DNA from: Spirochaetae bacterium HGW-Spirochaetae-2
GTDB lineage: Bacteria; Spirochaetota; Spirochaetia; Sphaerochaetales; Sphaerochaetaceae
Direction: 5' to 3'
Length of the DNA stretch: 64,000 nt
Assembly (NCBI GenBank): GCA_002839355.1
Contig: PGXW01000013.1
Coordinates: forward strand, 124,001 to 188,000
The notes below the pieces were generated by a model. It made no database searches and was not told where the DNA came from. It saw only the letters and a program-made list of their open reading frames with translations. Positions within the stretch are counted from its first letter, which is position 1. Each line of letters opens with the position of its first letter. This document shows positions 15,841 through 24,955 of the stretch, one piece after another. The position numbers were made by a program, and so were the translations under genes.

Positions 15841-17631
15841 ATGCTGTCGCCTATGGAGCATACCCCGAAAGAACAAGCCAGGTTCCTTCCCCATTTGCCA
15901 GGTGTCTACCTCATGAAGGATGTATCGGGAAAGATCATCTATGTGGGGAAGGCCAAGGATTTGCGCAACAGGGTCACTTCTTATTTTCTCAGCGGGAAGG
16001 ATATCAAGACCTCCTTCCTGGTCAGCAAGATAGCAATAATCGAATATATCATAACCGGCAATGAATACGAGGCACTGGTCCTCGAGAACAACTTGATCAA
16101 GAAGCATACTCCCCACTACAACATTTCGTTGAAGGACGGGAAAAGCTATCCGTTGATCCGCATCACCAACGAGCCTTTTCCCAAGGTTTTCAAGACACGG
16201 AGGATAATCAACGACGGCTCCGAATATTTCGGTCCGTATCCCGACGGAAAGAGCCTTGCCCTCTATCTGGAGTTGATTGACAAGATGTTCCCGCTGCGCA
16301 AGTGCGGCATACCTCTGCGCAAGCGGTACTCTCCCTGCCTCTATTACCATATCGGCAGGTGTTGCGGTCCTTGTGCCGATTTGGTGACCCGGGAAGAGTA
16401 TGCGAGGCACATAGTAAAGGTGCGCGCCTTCCTACAAGGGAAGGACGACGAATTGATCCGCCAGGTCCGGGAGGAAATGCTGGAAGCCGCCAAAGGACAG
16501 AAATTCGAGGTCGCGGCCGAGAAGCGCGATCTGCTGATCGCACTTGAATCGGTGACAAAAGCTCAACAGGTACAGGATTTTTCGGTCGAGAGCCGCGATT
16601 ATGCCGCATGTGAGATGCGCATGCACTTGGCCACGGTCTCGATCATGCAGATTCGGGATGGCAAGCTCATGGGCAAGGCCCTCTACCGTGCCGAGACGTT
16701 CGGCGACGAGACTGAGACATTGCTCCACTTCCTGATCCAATACTACGAGGACGGCGGTAACCGTCCCCAACAGCTTTATGTCTCGCATGATGTGGACAGT
16801 GCATTGATCGGTACCTATTTCGCGGAGCATCTCGAGCTGGCGATCGAGGTTTCCGTGCCGAAAGAGGGCAAGCACTACCGGGTCCTGCGAATGGCTGCCG
16901 AGAATGCGGCCAGGGATGTCGAGAAACGGCTGAAGAGTCGGGAGAATCCCGAGGCTCTGGACGAGCTCATGGAAGTGCTGGCACTGGAGAATCCACCCAA
17001 GAGGATCGAGGGCTTCGACATCGCGCACTTGGCAGGAAAATTCACCGTAGCCTCATTGATTACCTTTGTGGATGGAAATCCCGATCGGAAGAACTACCGT
17101 CGCTTCAATATCAAGAGTCTCGAGGGGAAGATCGACGATTTCGCCTCGATTCGCGAGGCGGTGACCAGACGATACACACGGCAAGTCAGGGAAAAGCAGC
17201 CATTGCCCGACCTGATCATGATCGATGGAGGAAAAGGGCAGGTCAATGTTGCCAAGGAGGCTCTGGTAGCCTTGGGTCTGGATGATCTGCCTGTGGTTGC
17301 GTTGGCTGGAGAATATGAGGATATCCACTTCCCGGACGAACGTCCTGCATTGCGGCTTGAGGAATCCTCGGTTGGCTTGAAAGTCCTGCAGGCGGTACGG
17401 GACGAAACCCATCGTTTCGCCACAGCGCTGAACCAACAGCAACGTTCACGAGAAGCCACATTCATCCTGTTGGAGTCCATTGCGGGGGTGGGGCCGTCGA
17501 GGAGCAAACGGTTGATGCAGACCTTCGGTACGCTGGAGGCACTGCTTTCCGCCTCAGCCGAGGAAATCGCACGTCAAGCCGAGGTTCCCCTGCCTGTTGC
17601 CACCCGGATTCTCAAAACCTTGCATCTGTAG
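15841..17631 (+). CDS. uvrC: Excinuclease ABC subunit C
   Basis: 596 residues. It makes both incisions in UvrABC nucleotide excision repair. Domains in order: GIY-YIG nuclease (LPGVYLMKDVSGKIIYVGKA, about residues 15-35), Cys-rich linker, UVR motif binding UvrB (about 200-235), the RNase H-like 5' nuclease with FDIAHLAG and LIMIDGGKGQ, and the helix-hairpin-helix C-terminus (AGVGPSRSKRLMQTFG). The start at 15841 has GGAAG a few bases upstream; ATG at 15853 is an alternative, while the frame stays open further into the divergent gene. Its 3' end overlaps convergent holA by 20 bases. Confidence 0.95.
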   Translation: MLSPMEHTPKEQARFLPHLPGVYLMKDVSGKIIYVGKAKDLRNRVTSYFLSGKDIKTSFLVSKIAIIEYIITGNEYEALVLENNLIKKHTPHYNISLKDGKSYPLIRITNEPFPKVFKTRRIINDGSEYFGPYPDGKSLALYLELIDKMFPLRKCGIPLRKRYSPCLYYHIGRCCGPCADLVTREEYARHIVKVRAFLQGKDDELIRQVREEMLEAAKGQKFEVAAEKRDLLIALESVTKAQQVQDFSVESRDYAACEMRMHLATVSIMQIRDGKLMGKALYRAETFGDETETLLHFLIQYYEDGGNRPQQLYVSHDVDSALIGTYFAEHLELAIEVSVPKEGKHYRVLRMAAENAARDVEKRLKSRENPEALDELMEVLALENPPKRIEGFDIAHLAGKFTVASLITFVDGNPDRKNYRRFNIKSLEGKIDDFASIREAVTRRYTRQVREKQPLPDLIMIDGGKGQVNVAKEALVALGLDDLPVVALAGEYEDIHFPDERPALRLEESSVGLKVLQAVRDETHRFATALNQQQRSREATFILLESIAGVGPSRSKRLMQTFGTLEALLSASAEEIARQAEVPLPVATRILKTLHL

Positions 17632-18664
17632 AGAACGAGGCACCGCCGAGGGACCTTGGACACCGGCCTTGTTTCACCATGATGATTCCCAAGAGTTGTT
17701 CGAGTACCATCGGCTGCAGTTCGGTTCCCATTTCCCTGGTCTTGATATCGTATTCGCCTATGCGGGCGATTATGGAGCGGGTAACATCCAGCGGATACCG
17801 TTGGACAGCCGAGCGGTAGGTTCCCTCGTCCTTCTTGCGTCTGATTGCGGCTGACTTGCCCATCACCTTGACCTGCTTGACCGCATCATCCCATGGATAG
17901 CCCTGCTCGAGGAGTTCCTCCAGCGAGACCAGTCGGCGGAATTGCCACAACAAGCCCCCAAGCATGGGAACGGCATCGCCTTCGCCGGAACGGATCAAGG
18001 TATGGAGGATATCGAGCACGCGTTCATACGATCCAGTCGCAATATGCTCGAACAGTGAGAACACACTTTCCTGTCGGGTATGTTGGATATAACGCAGGAC
18101 AGCTTCCTCGGTTACGGTATCGCCACCATCGGATGCGATGAACTGCATGAGCTGTTGCGAGGTCGCACGCAACTCCTGGGTATTGTTCTCAACCAATTCC
18201 AGCAACACATCGACAGCATCCGCGGTGATCCCGAAGTTGGCGGTGGAGAAGAGGTTGCGTACCCATTCCTGCTTCCTGTTGTCGAACATCTCCCAAAATA
18301 CCTGGACCTGCTGTTTGGGGACATGTCCGGTAAGCTTGGCCGACAGGAAGTTTTCCGCGCTGATAATGACCAGTGTAGCTGTATCGGAAGGTTCCTTGAT
18401 ATACTCTGCCAACTCTTTTATCTGGCCCGCCTGCAGATTCTCAGCTTGGCTAAGAATTACCAAACGATGTTCTGAAAACAATGAGTTGTTGGATAAAGCG
18501 GTGAATATTTCCCCATTGAGGGTTTCAAATGGGTAGAAACGATGAATCTCGGGATCCGCTTCGAACTCTTTTCGCAAGTTGGCACGGATCTCCTTCAAGC
18601 GTACGCCCTTCTCACCCGCCTCAGGTCCGAGAAGTACATGGACACGTTTGGTATCAGTGCTCAT
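17612..18664 (-). CDS. holA: DNA polymerase III subunit delta
   Basis: 350 residues, the normal size of the delta subunit that opens the beta clamp within the clamp loader. The N-terminal part has YPFETLNGEIFTALSNNSLFSEHRLVIL, the HolA-type segment near the beta-interaction element, and the middle lid and C-terminal collar domains follow (LLWQFRRLVSLEELLEQG). The ATG at 18664 lies inside the last codons of lexA (11-base overlap), so translation is coupled to lexA; a GTG six bases upstream is possible. Being coupled to the SOS repressor suggests the clamp loader subunit may rise with DNA damage. Confidence 0.92.
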   Translation of the reverse strand: MSTDTKRVHVLLGPEAGEKGVRLKEIRANLRKEFEADPEIHRFYPFETLNGEIFTALSNNSLFSEHRLVILSQAENLQAGQIKELAEYIKEPSDTATLVIISAENFLSAKLTGHVPKQQVQVFWEMFDNRKQEWVRNLFSTANFGITADAVDVLLELVENNTQELRATSQQLMQFIASDGGDTVTEEAVLRYIQHTRQESVFSLFEHIATGSYERVLDILHTLIRSGEGDAVPMLGGLLWQFRRLVSLEELLEQGYPWDDAVKQVKVMGKSAAIRRKKDEGTYRSAVQRYPLDVTRSIIARIGEYDIKTREMGTELQPMVLEQLLGIIMVKQGRCPRSLGGASFSTDARF

Positions 18665-19271
18665 AATCACGGATTATCATATGCAGCTTGCCAAGCACGG
18701 TCACATCCTTCGAGTAGAGCGAACCATATTTGGGGTTCTCCGGTCTCAACTCGATGGCATTGCTGGAAAGGTAGAATCGCTTGAGCGTGACACGGTTCTC
18801 TTCGCCGACCCGCGCCACGACTATCTCCCCATTGTTGGCATTGCCGGTCTGTTTGATAATGGCGAGGTCCCCGTCGAGGATTCCGGCATCGACCATGCTG
18901 TCGCCCTCGACATGCAATGCGAAATAGGGTCCTTTACCGGGAATGAGTGTGGTCGGTATATGCAATTCGAATTCCTTGTTCTCTTCGGCTAGGATCGGCA
19001 GGCCTGCCGCAGTGGCTCCAAGGACGGGAATCGCTATGGTTTCAATCGTGGGAGCGGAAGAAAATCCTACAACTCCCGTGGAGCGGGAAATGCCTTCGGA
19101 AGAATGGATGGCTCCTTTCCGTTCGAGAGCCTTCAGGTGGTCATGTGCTGCCTTCACCGTTATCCCGAACTGCTTGGCGATATCCCTGACTGCAGGGGCA
19201 TACGAATTGCTTTCGATATACCGTTTGATGAATTCAAGTACTTCGCGTTGTCTATCCGTCAGGCCTTTCAT
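18654..19271 (-). CDS. lexA: SOS repressor LexA
   Basis: 205 residues. The N-terminal winged helix (about 1-65) begins LTDRQREVLEFIKRYIES as in all LexA proteins. The linker holds the self-cleavage bond Ala89-Gly90 (GATAAGLP), and the catalytic dyad is Ser125 (VEGDSMVDAGI) and Lys164 (VTLKR). The protein represses DNA-damage genes until RecA filaments trigger cleavage. It starts 9 bases after ptsH, with AGGAGC before the ATG, so it is transcribed from the hprK-ptsH operon and leads into holA. I see no separate lexA promoter or operator immediately before it, which is unusual for a self-regulated repressor. Confidence 0.95.
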   Translation of the reverse strand: MKGLTDRQREVLEFIKRYIESNSYAPAVRDIAKQFGITVKAAHDHLKALERKGAIHSSEGISRSTGVVGFSSAPTIETIAIPVLGATAAGLPILAEENKEFELHIPTTLIPGKGPYFALHVEGDSMVDAGILDGDLAIIKQTGNANNGEIVVARVGEENRVTLKRFYLSSNAIELRPENPKYGSLYSKDVTVLGKLHMIIRDYEH

Positions 19272-19280
19272 TGCTTGCTC

Positions 19281-19544
19281 CTATTCCTCGAACCTGTTGA
19301 GGAATAGCTGTGCGATGGCATCGGCAGCCTCCTGCTCATCAGATCCTTCTGTTGAAATCGTCAACCGGGATTTGTAGGCTGCACCAAGGGTGATTATTCC
19401 CATGATCGACTTCCCGTTGATTTTCATCCTGTCCTTCTCGATATAGAGGTTGGACGAATATCGGTTCGCAATCTTGACAATCAATGCTGCTGGCCTGGCG
19501 TGGATGCCGGCGCGGTTCAGAACCTCGACTTCTCGTTCGACCAT
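19281..19544 (-). CDS. ptsH: HPr family phosphocarrier
   Basis: 87 residues starting MVEREVEVLNRAGIHARPAA. His15, the site phosphorylated by enzyme I, and Ser46 in GKSIMGI, the site used by HPr kinase, fall at exactly the canonical positions. It directly follows hprK (stop and start two bases apart; GGAGAC upstream). No PTS permease or enzyme I gene is in the window, so the protein may act mainly in regulation, as in other spirochaetes with incomplete PTS. It lies in the same operon as hpf, hprK, lexA and holA. Confidence 0.93.
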   Translation of the reverse strand: MVEREVEVLNRAGIHARPAALIVKIANRYSSNLYIEKDRMKINGKSIMGIITLGAAYKSRLTISTEGSDEQEAADAIAQLFLNRFEE

Positions 19545-19546
19545 AA

Positions 19547-20527
19547 TCAAAATGTCTCCTCGTTGCTGTAATATAGGTTCCGTGCCGATTCGCTTTCGAG
19601 CCATTTCAAGACGCTCTGGTCGAATTCCTTGGCAGAATAGTATCCGAGTTTCTTCAAGCGTTCATTACGTGCGGCAGTTTCGATTATGATGGGAACATTT
19701 CTTCCCGGTTTGACCGGAATCTCCAACTTGGGAACCGATATGCCCAGTAGTGTCTCGGTCATCTCCTCCCCGACCCGATCGTAGTTCTTGTTGGAGTCCC
19801 ACTCCTCCAGGTTGACGAGCAGTTGCACTTGCTTCTTGTCCCGTATGGAGCCGACACCGAAGAGGTTCGCGAGGTTCAGGATTCCGAGTCCCCGTATTTC
19901 CATATGGTGGGCCAACAGCGGATTCTCTCCGCTTCCTATGAGATAGGTGTCGCTGATATTCCGCAACTTGACCGTATCGTCGCTGATGAGGCGGTGTCCC
20001 CGTTCGATCAGCTCCAGTGCCGTCTCACTCTTGCCGACTCCACTTTCACCGGTGATAAGGACTCCGATACCGTATACTTCCACCAGTACCCCATGGATGG
20101 TGATGGTTTGGGCAAAAATCTCATCGAGCATCTGGATGAGACCACGGGTGAAATCGGCGGATCCCAGCGCTGTCTGCAATACGGAACAACCGGAGCGCTC
20201 GGCGATTTCAATGAATCGCAGGCTCGGTCTTCCGCCGTCACAGAAGATGCATGTGGGTATTGGGTAGGAGAACAGGCGTTCCAACGCATCGAGATTGTTT
20301 TCGGTCTCCAACTTCTTCAGATACTGTTGTTCGCCTCTACCGAATACCTGGATGCTTTCATGGCTGAACTCGTCGAAGAATCCACTGAGTGGAAGTCCGG
20401 GACGGCTGATTTTCGAGTTGGTGAGTTTTCGGGACAATCCGCTACGCCCGGCTATGCAGGTGAGTTGTAGGTGATTGTGTTCCTTGAGATCCAGATCCAA
20501 TAGATCGAGAATGGAAAATTCAACCAT
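19547..20527 (-). CDS. hprK: HPr kinase/phosphorylase
   Basis: 326 residues. It phosphorylates and dephosphorylates Ser46 of HPr in response to ATP, inorganic phosphate and sugar phosphates. The P-loop GESGVGKS is at residues 160-167, followed by the HprK signature region IEIRGLGILNLANLFGVG-like stretch (MEIRGLGILN) and the C-terminal KPGRNVPIIIETAARN loop. The start is set by GGAGG upstream; a longer frame to 20563 would cross the promoter. An extended -10 TGGTATAGT on the minus strand lies close upstream, downstream of the hpf terminator, so hprK-ptsH-lexA-holA may have their own promoter. Confidence 0.95.
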   Translation of the reverse strand: MVEFSILDLLDLDLKEHNHLQLTCIAGRSGLSRKLTNSKISRPGLPLSGFFDEFSHESIQVFGRGEQQYLKKLETENNLDALERLFSYPIPTCIFCDGGRPSLRFIEIAERSGCSVLQTALGSADFTRGLIQMLDEIFAQTITIHGVLVEVYGIGVLITGESGVGKSETALELIERGHRLISDDTVKLRNISDTYLIGSGENPLLAHHMEIRGLGILNLANLFGVGSIRDKKQVQLLVNLEEWDSNKNYDRVGEEMTETLLGISVPKLEIPVKPGRNVPIIIETAARNERLKKLGYYSAKEFDQSVLKWLESESARNLYYSNEETF

Positions 20528-20542
20528 AATTCCTCCAGCCAA

Positions 20543-20553
20543 ACTATACCACA
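20543..20553 (-). promoter_or_regulatory. Candidate extended -10 promoter for hprK-ptsH-lexA-holA
   Basis: The minus strand reads TGGTATAGT just upstream of the GGAGG ribosome site of hprK. No good -35 is seen at the right distance. It lies between the hpf terminator and hprK. Confidence 0.4.
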
Positions 20554-20606
20554 TCTTAACCAACTATGTGAGCGTTTGTTAAGTGGTTTTGCCTGTGCAA
20601 AGCGAA

Positions 20607-20632
20607 TGAAAAGCCCCGGATCGCTCCGGGGC
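20607..20632 (-). terminator. Rho-independent terminator after hpf
   Basis: On the minus strand GCCCCGGA (20632-20625), a TCGC-containing loop, and TCCGGGGC (20620-20613) form an 8-bp perfect stem followed by TTTTC. It separates hpf from hprK. Confidence 0.8.
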
Positions 20633-20666
20633 ACTACATATACATGCTGTTTTTCAACGGATTCTA

Positions 20667-20963
20667 TCAATGTTCCTGTATCTTTCCCTTCTCCTTCCGG
20701 GATACGGCTTCCAGCTTGTCCACCAACAGTTCGATCCCTTCGTACAGTTCGTAACAGTCGGTACTGACCAACTTTACCGGTCCCCACGAAAAATGGACTT
20801 TTCCATCAAGGTGGAAACCTTGACCCAGCGTCTCCCGTGTAACAGTAATGGAGAGATCGTGGATGAAGCTTTCTGCGAATGAGAGTTTTTGGAGTTTCTT
20901 GTCAAAAAACTCACGGGTCGCATCGCTCACATTGTAGTGGATTCCTCTGATTTCTAGATTCAT
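20667..20963 (-). CDS. hpf: Ribosome hibernation-promoting factor, short form
   Basis: 98 residues of the RaiA/HPF family (MNLEIRGIHYNVSDATREFF at the start, then alternating strands). Short HPF binds the decoding centre and inactivates ribosomes in starved cells. AAGGAGG lies upstream of the ATG. In many diderm bacteria hpf follows rpoN directly; here a plus-strand diguanylate cyclase gene lies between rpoN and hpf, so hpf must have a promoter in the 150-base gap at 20964-21112. A strong terminator follows the gene. Confidence 0.9.
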   Translation of the reverse strand: MNLEIRGIHYNVSDATREFFDKKLQKLSFAESFIHDLSITVTRETLGQGFHLDGKVHFSWGPVKLVSTDCYELYEGIELLVDKLEAVSRKEKGKIQEH

Positions 20964-21112
20964 AAGTCCTCCTTCAAAAGGTCGTATAAAAAGGATACGG
21001 CTCTAGAGGTGAAAAGTCAAATGGAAAGCCGATGGTCGGTTTCTCCAACCAATCGACCGATTCCATGCAATTTTCTCGGCATGGGTAAATTCTTGTGGTA
21101 GACTGGAAAATC

Positions 21113-22789
21113 ATGAATCCACACCGAAAAATCCTTCAGACCATCGGGACACTGCTATTTATCCTTATTGTGCTTGCGACCTTGTTGGATGTCTCAAACA
21201 TGCGTCTCGAACCCATCTGGGAAACCAATGCCTACCGTCTCGACGACGGGTGGACACTCATGATCGAGGGGGAACAGCGGCAGACCGATTTCCAATTGCC
21301 CACAGTCCTAAAATCGGACCGGTTGACCGGGAAGACCGTTGTCCTTTCCCGCACGATACCGGATGACGTCCACCATTTGAACAGCCTCATGATACGTACT
21401 TCACAGAAGAGTGTCGAAGTCCGTGTGGATGGAGAACGGGTGTACTTGTACCATGGGAACCTGGATGCCCGACGCTTGAAGATTCTCGGTTACCTCAACC
21501 ATTTCGTATGGTTGGGAGACCAAGCGAAAGGCAAGTACCTGGAAATAATCACAGTTGCGAATGATCCGCGTACGAGCGAAACTTTTTACGATGTGTACAT
21601 CGGCTCCCGCGTATCGCAGATTGTAGCTTTGTTGCGATACGATGGCTTTTCGTTCCTGTTCGGATTGCTTATCCTCCTCACCGCCGCAATGGTATCCCTT
21701 TTGACGTTCACATTGTTCAGGAAATTGGAGATACGCAAGAGCGCCTTGGCCTTTGCGGGTATCGAATTCTGCGCAGGTTTGTGGATTATTAGCGGCAGCA
21801 TGTCGACCCAGTTGATAATCCACAACCAACTGGTCCTGCTGGTATTCGGGCTGGTCGCCATGTTCCTCCTGCCGTATTTCCTGACCAGTTTTGTAATCAA
21901 CATGTACCATGTGCCCCAATCGAAATTGCTCGGACGTATAGTCTTGGTGTTCCCGTTTGGATTTATCGTCATTTCATCTCTCCAGTTGATGGGAATCCTC
22001 ACCTATTACGATATTTTAACTCCCGCTGCCATTATATTGTTATCGTATCTTGTTCTCCTGATCTTCTTCTCGATCCGTGCCTACCTGCGGGGAAATTCTG
22101 CTGTAAAGCAATTTCTCATCGCAATCTCCTGCCTCGTGGCTTCCGTTGTCGGTGAACTGGTTCTGTTGCTGTTACCGTTCATGACACTACTCAATGCACT
22201 GGTACTCAACTTGGGTATCGTGACTTTCGGGACAGTCTTGTTACGTCAAGTGCTTGTACTGGTTATGAAATTCGTGGAACGGAAAGGAAAGGAAGAATAT
22301 CTACTCTCGTTGGCACACAGCGATGGGCTCACCGGATTGGCGAACAGACGGGCTTTCGACGAGCGGATGGATGAAATACGGGAGCGTAAAAAATTGTTGC
22401 ATCCAATTGGCCTCATGGTGTTTGATGTGAACGACCTGAAGATGCTCAATGACAAGGAGGGCCATGCGGCGGGAGATGCCTTGCTGCGTGAGGTTGCAAG
22501 GCAATTGTCCCGCTGGTTTTCGGGAACAGGGGATGTGTACCGTATCGGCGGTGATGAATTCGCCATGATCTGCGATCCTTGCAACAGTGCTTCCTATGAA
22601 TCGATTCGCAAGGAGATTGCCTCGGATATGCTTGTGCGCGCTACGGATCCCACCCGCTTCAGCTTGGCATTCGGTGAGGCCTTGTTCACGCCAAACGGCG
22701 AACTCACTTCGATTGACGACGTCTTTGCCGAAGCCGATGCGCGCATGTACCGGCATAAGATGGAGATGAAAAACGGATTTGTCAGGTAG
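21113..22789 (+). CDS. Membrane-bound diguanylate cyclase with extracytoplasmic sensor
   Basis: 558 residues. An N-terminal membrane segment (about 9-29) is followed by an extracytoplasmic region of about 150 residues, then seven or so hydrophobic helices (about 185-385), a layout like 7TMR-DISM sensors common in spirochaetes. The C-terminal GGDEF domain starts near HSDGLTGLANRRAF and has an intact active site IGGDEF, so it should make cyclic di-GMP. The usual inhibitory RxxD site five residues before GGDEF is absent. An extended -10 TGGTAGACT (21096-21104) ends 8 bases before the ATG. It is inserted on the opposite strand between rpoN and hpf and overlaps the rpoN end by 8 bases. Confidence 0.92.
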   Translation: MNPHRKILQTIGTLLFILIVLATLLDVSNMRLEPIWETNAYRLDDGWTLMIEGEQRQTDFQLPTVLKSDRLTGKTVVLSRTIPDDVHHLNSLMIRTSQKSVEVRVDGERVYLYHGNLDARRLKILGYLNHFVWLGDQAKGKYLEIITVANDPRTSETFYDVYIGSRVSQIVALLRYDGFSFLFGLLILLTAAMVSLLTFTLFRKLEIRKSALAFAGIEFCAGLWIISGSMSTQLIIHNQLVLLVFGLVAMFLLPYFLTSFVINMYHVPQSKLLGRIVLVFPFGFIVISSLQLMGILTYYDILTPAAIILLSYLVLLIFFSIRAYLRGNSAVKQFLIAISCLVASVVGELVLLLLPFMTLLNALVLNLGIVTFGTVLLRQVLVLVMKFVERKGKEEYLLSLAHSDGLTGLANRRAFDERMDEIRERKKLLHPIGLMVFDVNDLKMLNDKEGHAAGDALLREVARQLSRWFSGTGDVYRIGGDEFAMICDPCNSASYESIRKEIASDMLVRATDPTRFSLAFGEALFTPNGELTSIDDVFAEADARMYRHKMEMKNGFVR

Positions 22790-24203
22790 TCCGTTCGTAC
22801 GAGGAGTCGATATGCAAGGCTTTCCGATATTTCGAGACGGTCCTGCGGGCAATCTTGATACCCTTGTTCTCCAACATGTCGGCGATCTTCTGGTCCGATA
22901 GCGGTTTGTCTCCGGTATGCTCGTCGATAATCTCCCGCACCATATCCATGACTGCACGTTTTGAAACATCCTCCTCCCCGGGAGTAGTGGCTTGCAACGC
23001 CGAACTGAACAGTTCCTTTATGGGAATGATTCCCCAGTCGGTGTCGATATATTTACCCTGCACCGCACGGCTGATGGTCGTTTCATGCAGCGACAGGTCC
23101 TCGGCGATCTGCCGGTACGTCAGGGGACGGAGATATCGTGGGCCTTGTAGGAAAAACTCATGCTGGAACTTGAGCAACTCCAAACCTATCTTCTTCATGG
23201 TCTCGCTACGCATATTGATCTGGGTCATGAGCTGCGTCGCCGATTTGACGGCATTGTTGATGTACGCCGTGGTTTCCTTATAGGCCTTGTCCCTTGGATC
23301 GGTTGCCAGGGAGGTGAATTCCGGGTCGATCGAGATGGTCGGAATATTCTCCGTATTCAACCTGAGTTGCAGCCGTCCATCGATCTTGCGGACAATCAGG
23401 TCGGGAATGACGTAGTGTGTCTCGATACTGTCGTACTGGAGCCCGGGGAAGGGGTTGAGCGTCTTGAGGTATCGGTACAGTGTCTGCACATCCTCCTCCG
23501 CTATTCCCATGGTTTTGGCGACCTCTTTGGTCTTGTTCAGCCGCAATAGTTCCAGGTGGTCGTAGACAATCGAACTGAGGTGTTCTAGGTCCTCCGGAGC
23601 CAGGTTGTCGGCTTTTGCCTGCAACACCAGCGACTCCCTGAAGTCCGTGGCACCCACACCAGGTGGATCAAGACTTTGCACTATGGGAAGCATTGCCAAT
23701 AGCATTTTCCGTGCATCGGCCTTGACCAGTGTTTCCGGGGGATTCTTATGGAACCCGTTGTGGTCGAGATTGCTGATGATCAGCATTCCCAATTCCCGCT
23801 GTTGCTCCGAGAGGCGGAGGCATCCGAGTTGTCGCATGAGGGATTCCTGCAAGGTCTCCGATTTTGCCAATGCCCCCTCGAGGAACTGCTGGTTCCTGTC
23901 GGCCGACTCCTGGTCATAATGGGAGGAAAGCCGGACATCGGACCGATACCTGTCGGGATCGTAGGACGTGGTGTCGCTCAATTCGTCGTCGGGACTTTTT
24001 CGACTTTCGTGCTCGGATATCCGCTCGATCGAAACCGACCGCTCGGTAGGAATCTCGATCGCGGGATTCTGCTCGATTTCCGCTTTGATCTTCTGCTGCA
24101 GCTCCAAGCTCGACATCGCGAGGATCTCGAAGGTCTGGATAAGCTGGGGAGAGAGGGTCAGTTGTTGTTTCAGGGTTTGTTGTAGACCTAATGAAGGACT
24201 CAT
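22782..24203 (-). CDS. rpoN: RNA polymerase sigma-54 factor
   Basis: 473 residues. Region I is Gln/Leu-rich (LGLQQTLKQQLTLSPQLIQT), the acidic region II follows, and region III has the core-binding part, the helix-turn-helix (YRQIAEDLSLHETTISRAVQGKY) and the RpoN box ARRTVSKYRK near residue 455, matching the consensus ARRTVxKYRE. It directs transcription at -24/-12 promoters with enhancer-binding ATPases. Its ATG overlaps the lptB stop by 4 bases, the order conserved in diderm bacteria. No clear -24/-12 promoter was found in this window by reading. Confidence 0.95.
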   Translation of the reverse strand: MSPSLGLQQTLKQQLTLSPQLIQTFEILAMSSLELQQKIKAEIEQNPAIEIPTERSVSIERISEHESRKSPDDELSDTTSYDPDRYRSDVRLSSHYDQESADRNQQFLEGALAKSETLQESLMRQLGCLRLSEQQRELGMLIISNLDHNGFHKNPPETLVKADARKMLLAMLPIVQSLDPPGVGATDFRESLVLQAKADNLAPEDLEHLSSIVYDHLELLRLNKTKEVAKTMGIAEEDVQTLYRYLKTLNPFPGLQYDSIETHYVIPDLIVRKIDGRLQLRLNTENIPTISIDPEFTSLATDPRDKAYKETTAYINNAVKSATQLMTQINMRSETMKKIGLELLKFQHEFFLQGPRYLRPLTYRQIAEDLSLHETTISRAVQGKYIDTDWGIIPIKELFSSALQATTPGEEDVSKRAVMDMVREIIDEHTGDKPLSDQKIADMLENKGIKIARRTVSKYRKALHIDSSYERTT

Positions 24204-24955
24204 GTGTTGTCACCTTCAGAAAAATCTTCACCAAAGTATATTCTGCGGGCATCTATATTCTGCAACAGCTCTTCCCGTTTTCCGCTGGCGAGTATTTCTC
24301 CCTCATTGATTATGTGGGACTGGTGAGTGATTGCCAGCGTATCGCGAACGTTATGGTCCGTGAGGAGTATACCGATTCCCTTGCTTGCCAATTTCTGGAC
24401 CAATTTCTTGATTTCATAGACAGCCTTCGGATCGATTCCCGCAAACGGCTCATCGAGCAGGAGGAACTTGGGATTGCTGCCGAGGCTCCTGGCTATTTCC
24501 GTCCGGCGCCGTTCACCACCGCTGAGAGTGTATCCGTACTGTTTCCTGATACCGGCAATGCCGAATTCCTCCAAGAGGTCCTCCACAACCGCCTGCTTCT
24601 CCTTCTTGTCCAAATCGTCCCGGGTTTCCACAACCAGGCGGATGTTGTCCTCGACCGACAGTTTCCGAAAGATCGAGGGGTCTTGGGGAAGATAGGAGAG
24701 TCCGAGACGCGAGCGCCTGTACATGGGGAGATCCGTCACGTCGTGGCTGTTCAAGAGGATTGTTCCGGCATCGGCTTTGATGAATCCCACAATCATATAG
24801 AACATGGTTGTCTTTCCAGCTCCATTGGGACCGAGCAAGCCGATGATTTGACCGGACTCCATGCTGAACGAGACATCCTTGACCACGAGTTTGCGCCCGT
24901 ATTGCTTGGCCAGGTTCCGGATATGGAGCGTTGCCTTGGAGCGTGCATCAACCAT
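24200..24955 (-). CDS. lptB: Lipopolysaccharide export ABC transporter ATPase
   Basis: 251 residues. Walker A GPNGAGKTT, Q-loop LPQDPSIFRKLSVEDN, signature LSGGERRR, Walker B FLLLDEPFAG and the switch His in LLTDHNVRDTL are all present and have the LptB form. It powers extraction of lipopolysaccharide or a related glycolipid from the inner membrane with LptFG (not in this window). The ATG at 24955 is preferred to a TTG two codons earlier; it overlaps the lptA end by 8 bases. The presence of LptB, LptA and LptC shows the organism has an outer membrane with an Lpt-type export path. Confidence 0.95.
   Translation of the reverse strand: MVDARSKATLHIRNLAKQYGRKLVVKDVSFSMESGQIIGLLGPNGAGKTTMFYMIVGFIKADAGTILLNSHDVTDLPMYRRSRLGLSYLPQDPSIFRKLSVEDNIRLVVETRDDLDKKEKQAVVEDLLEEFGIAGIRKQYGYTLSGGERRRTEIARSLGSNPKFLLLDEPFAGIDPKAVYEIKKLVQKLASKGIGILLTDHNVRDTLAITHQSHIINEGEILASGKREELLQNIDARRIYFGEDFSEGDNT

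Noticed and set aside
19100-19300. LexA operator near the lexA start
   Set aside because: CGAACCTGTT near 19280 looks like a half site, but the second half does not match GTTC. I found no full palindrome.
20964-22789. Mobile element carrying the diguanylate cyclase gene
   Set aside because: No transposase, terminal repeats or target duplications are visible around the gene.
22700-22790. Possible frameshift or truncation at the rpoN end caused by the GGDEF gene
   Set aside because: rpoN keeps its RpoN box and a normal C-terminus; the 8-base overlap is only between the final codons.
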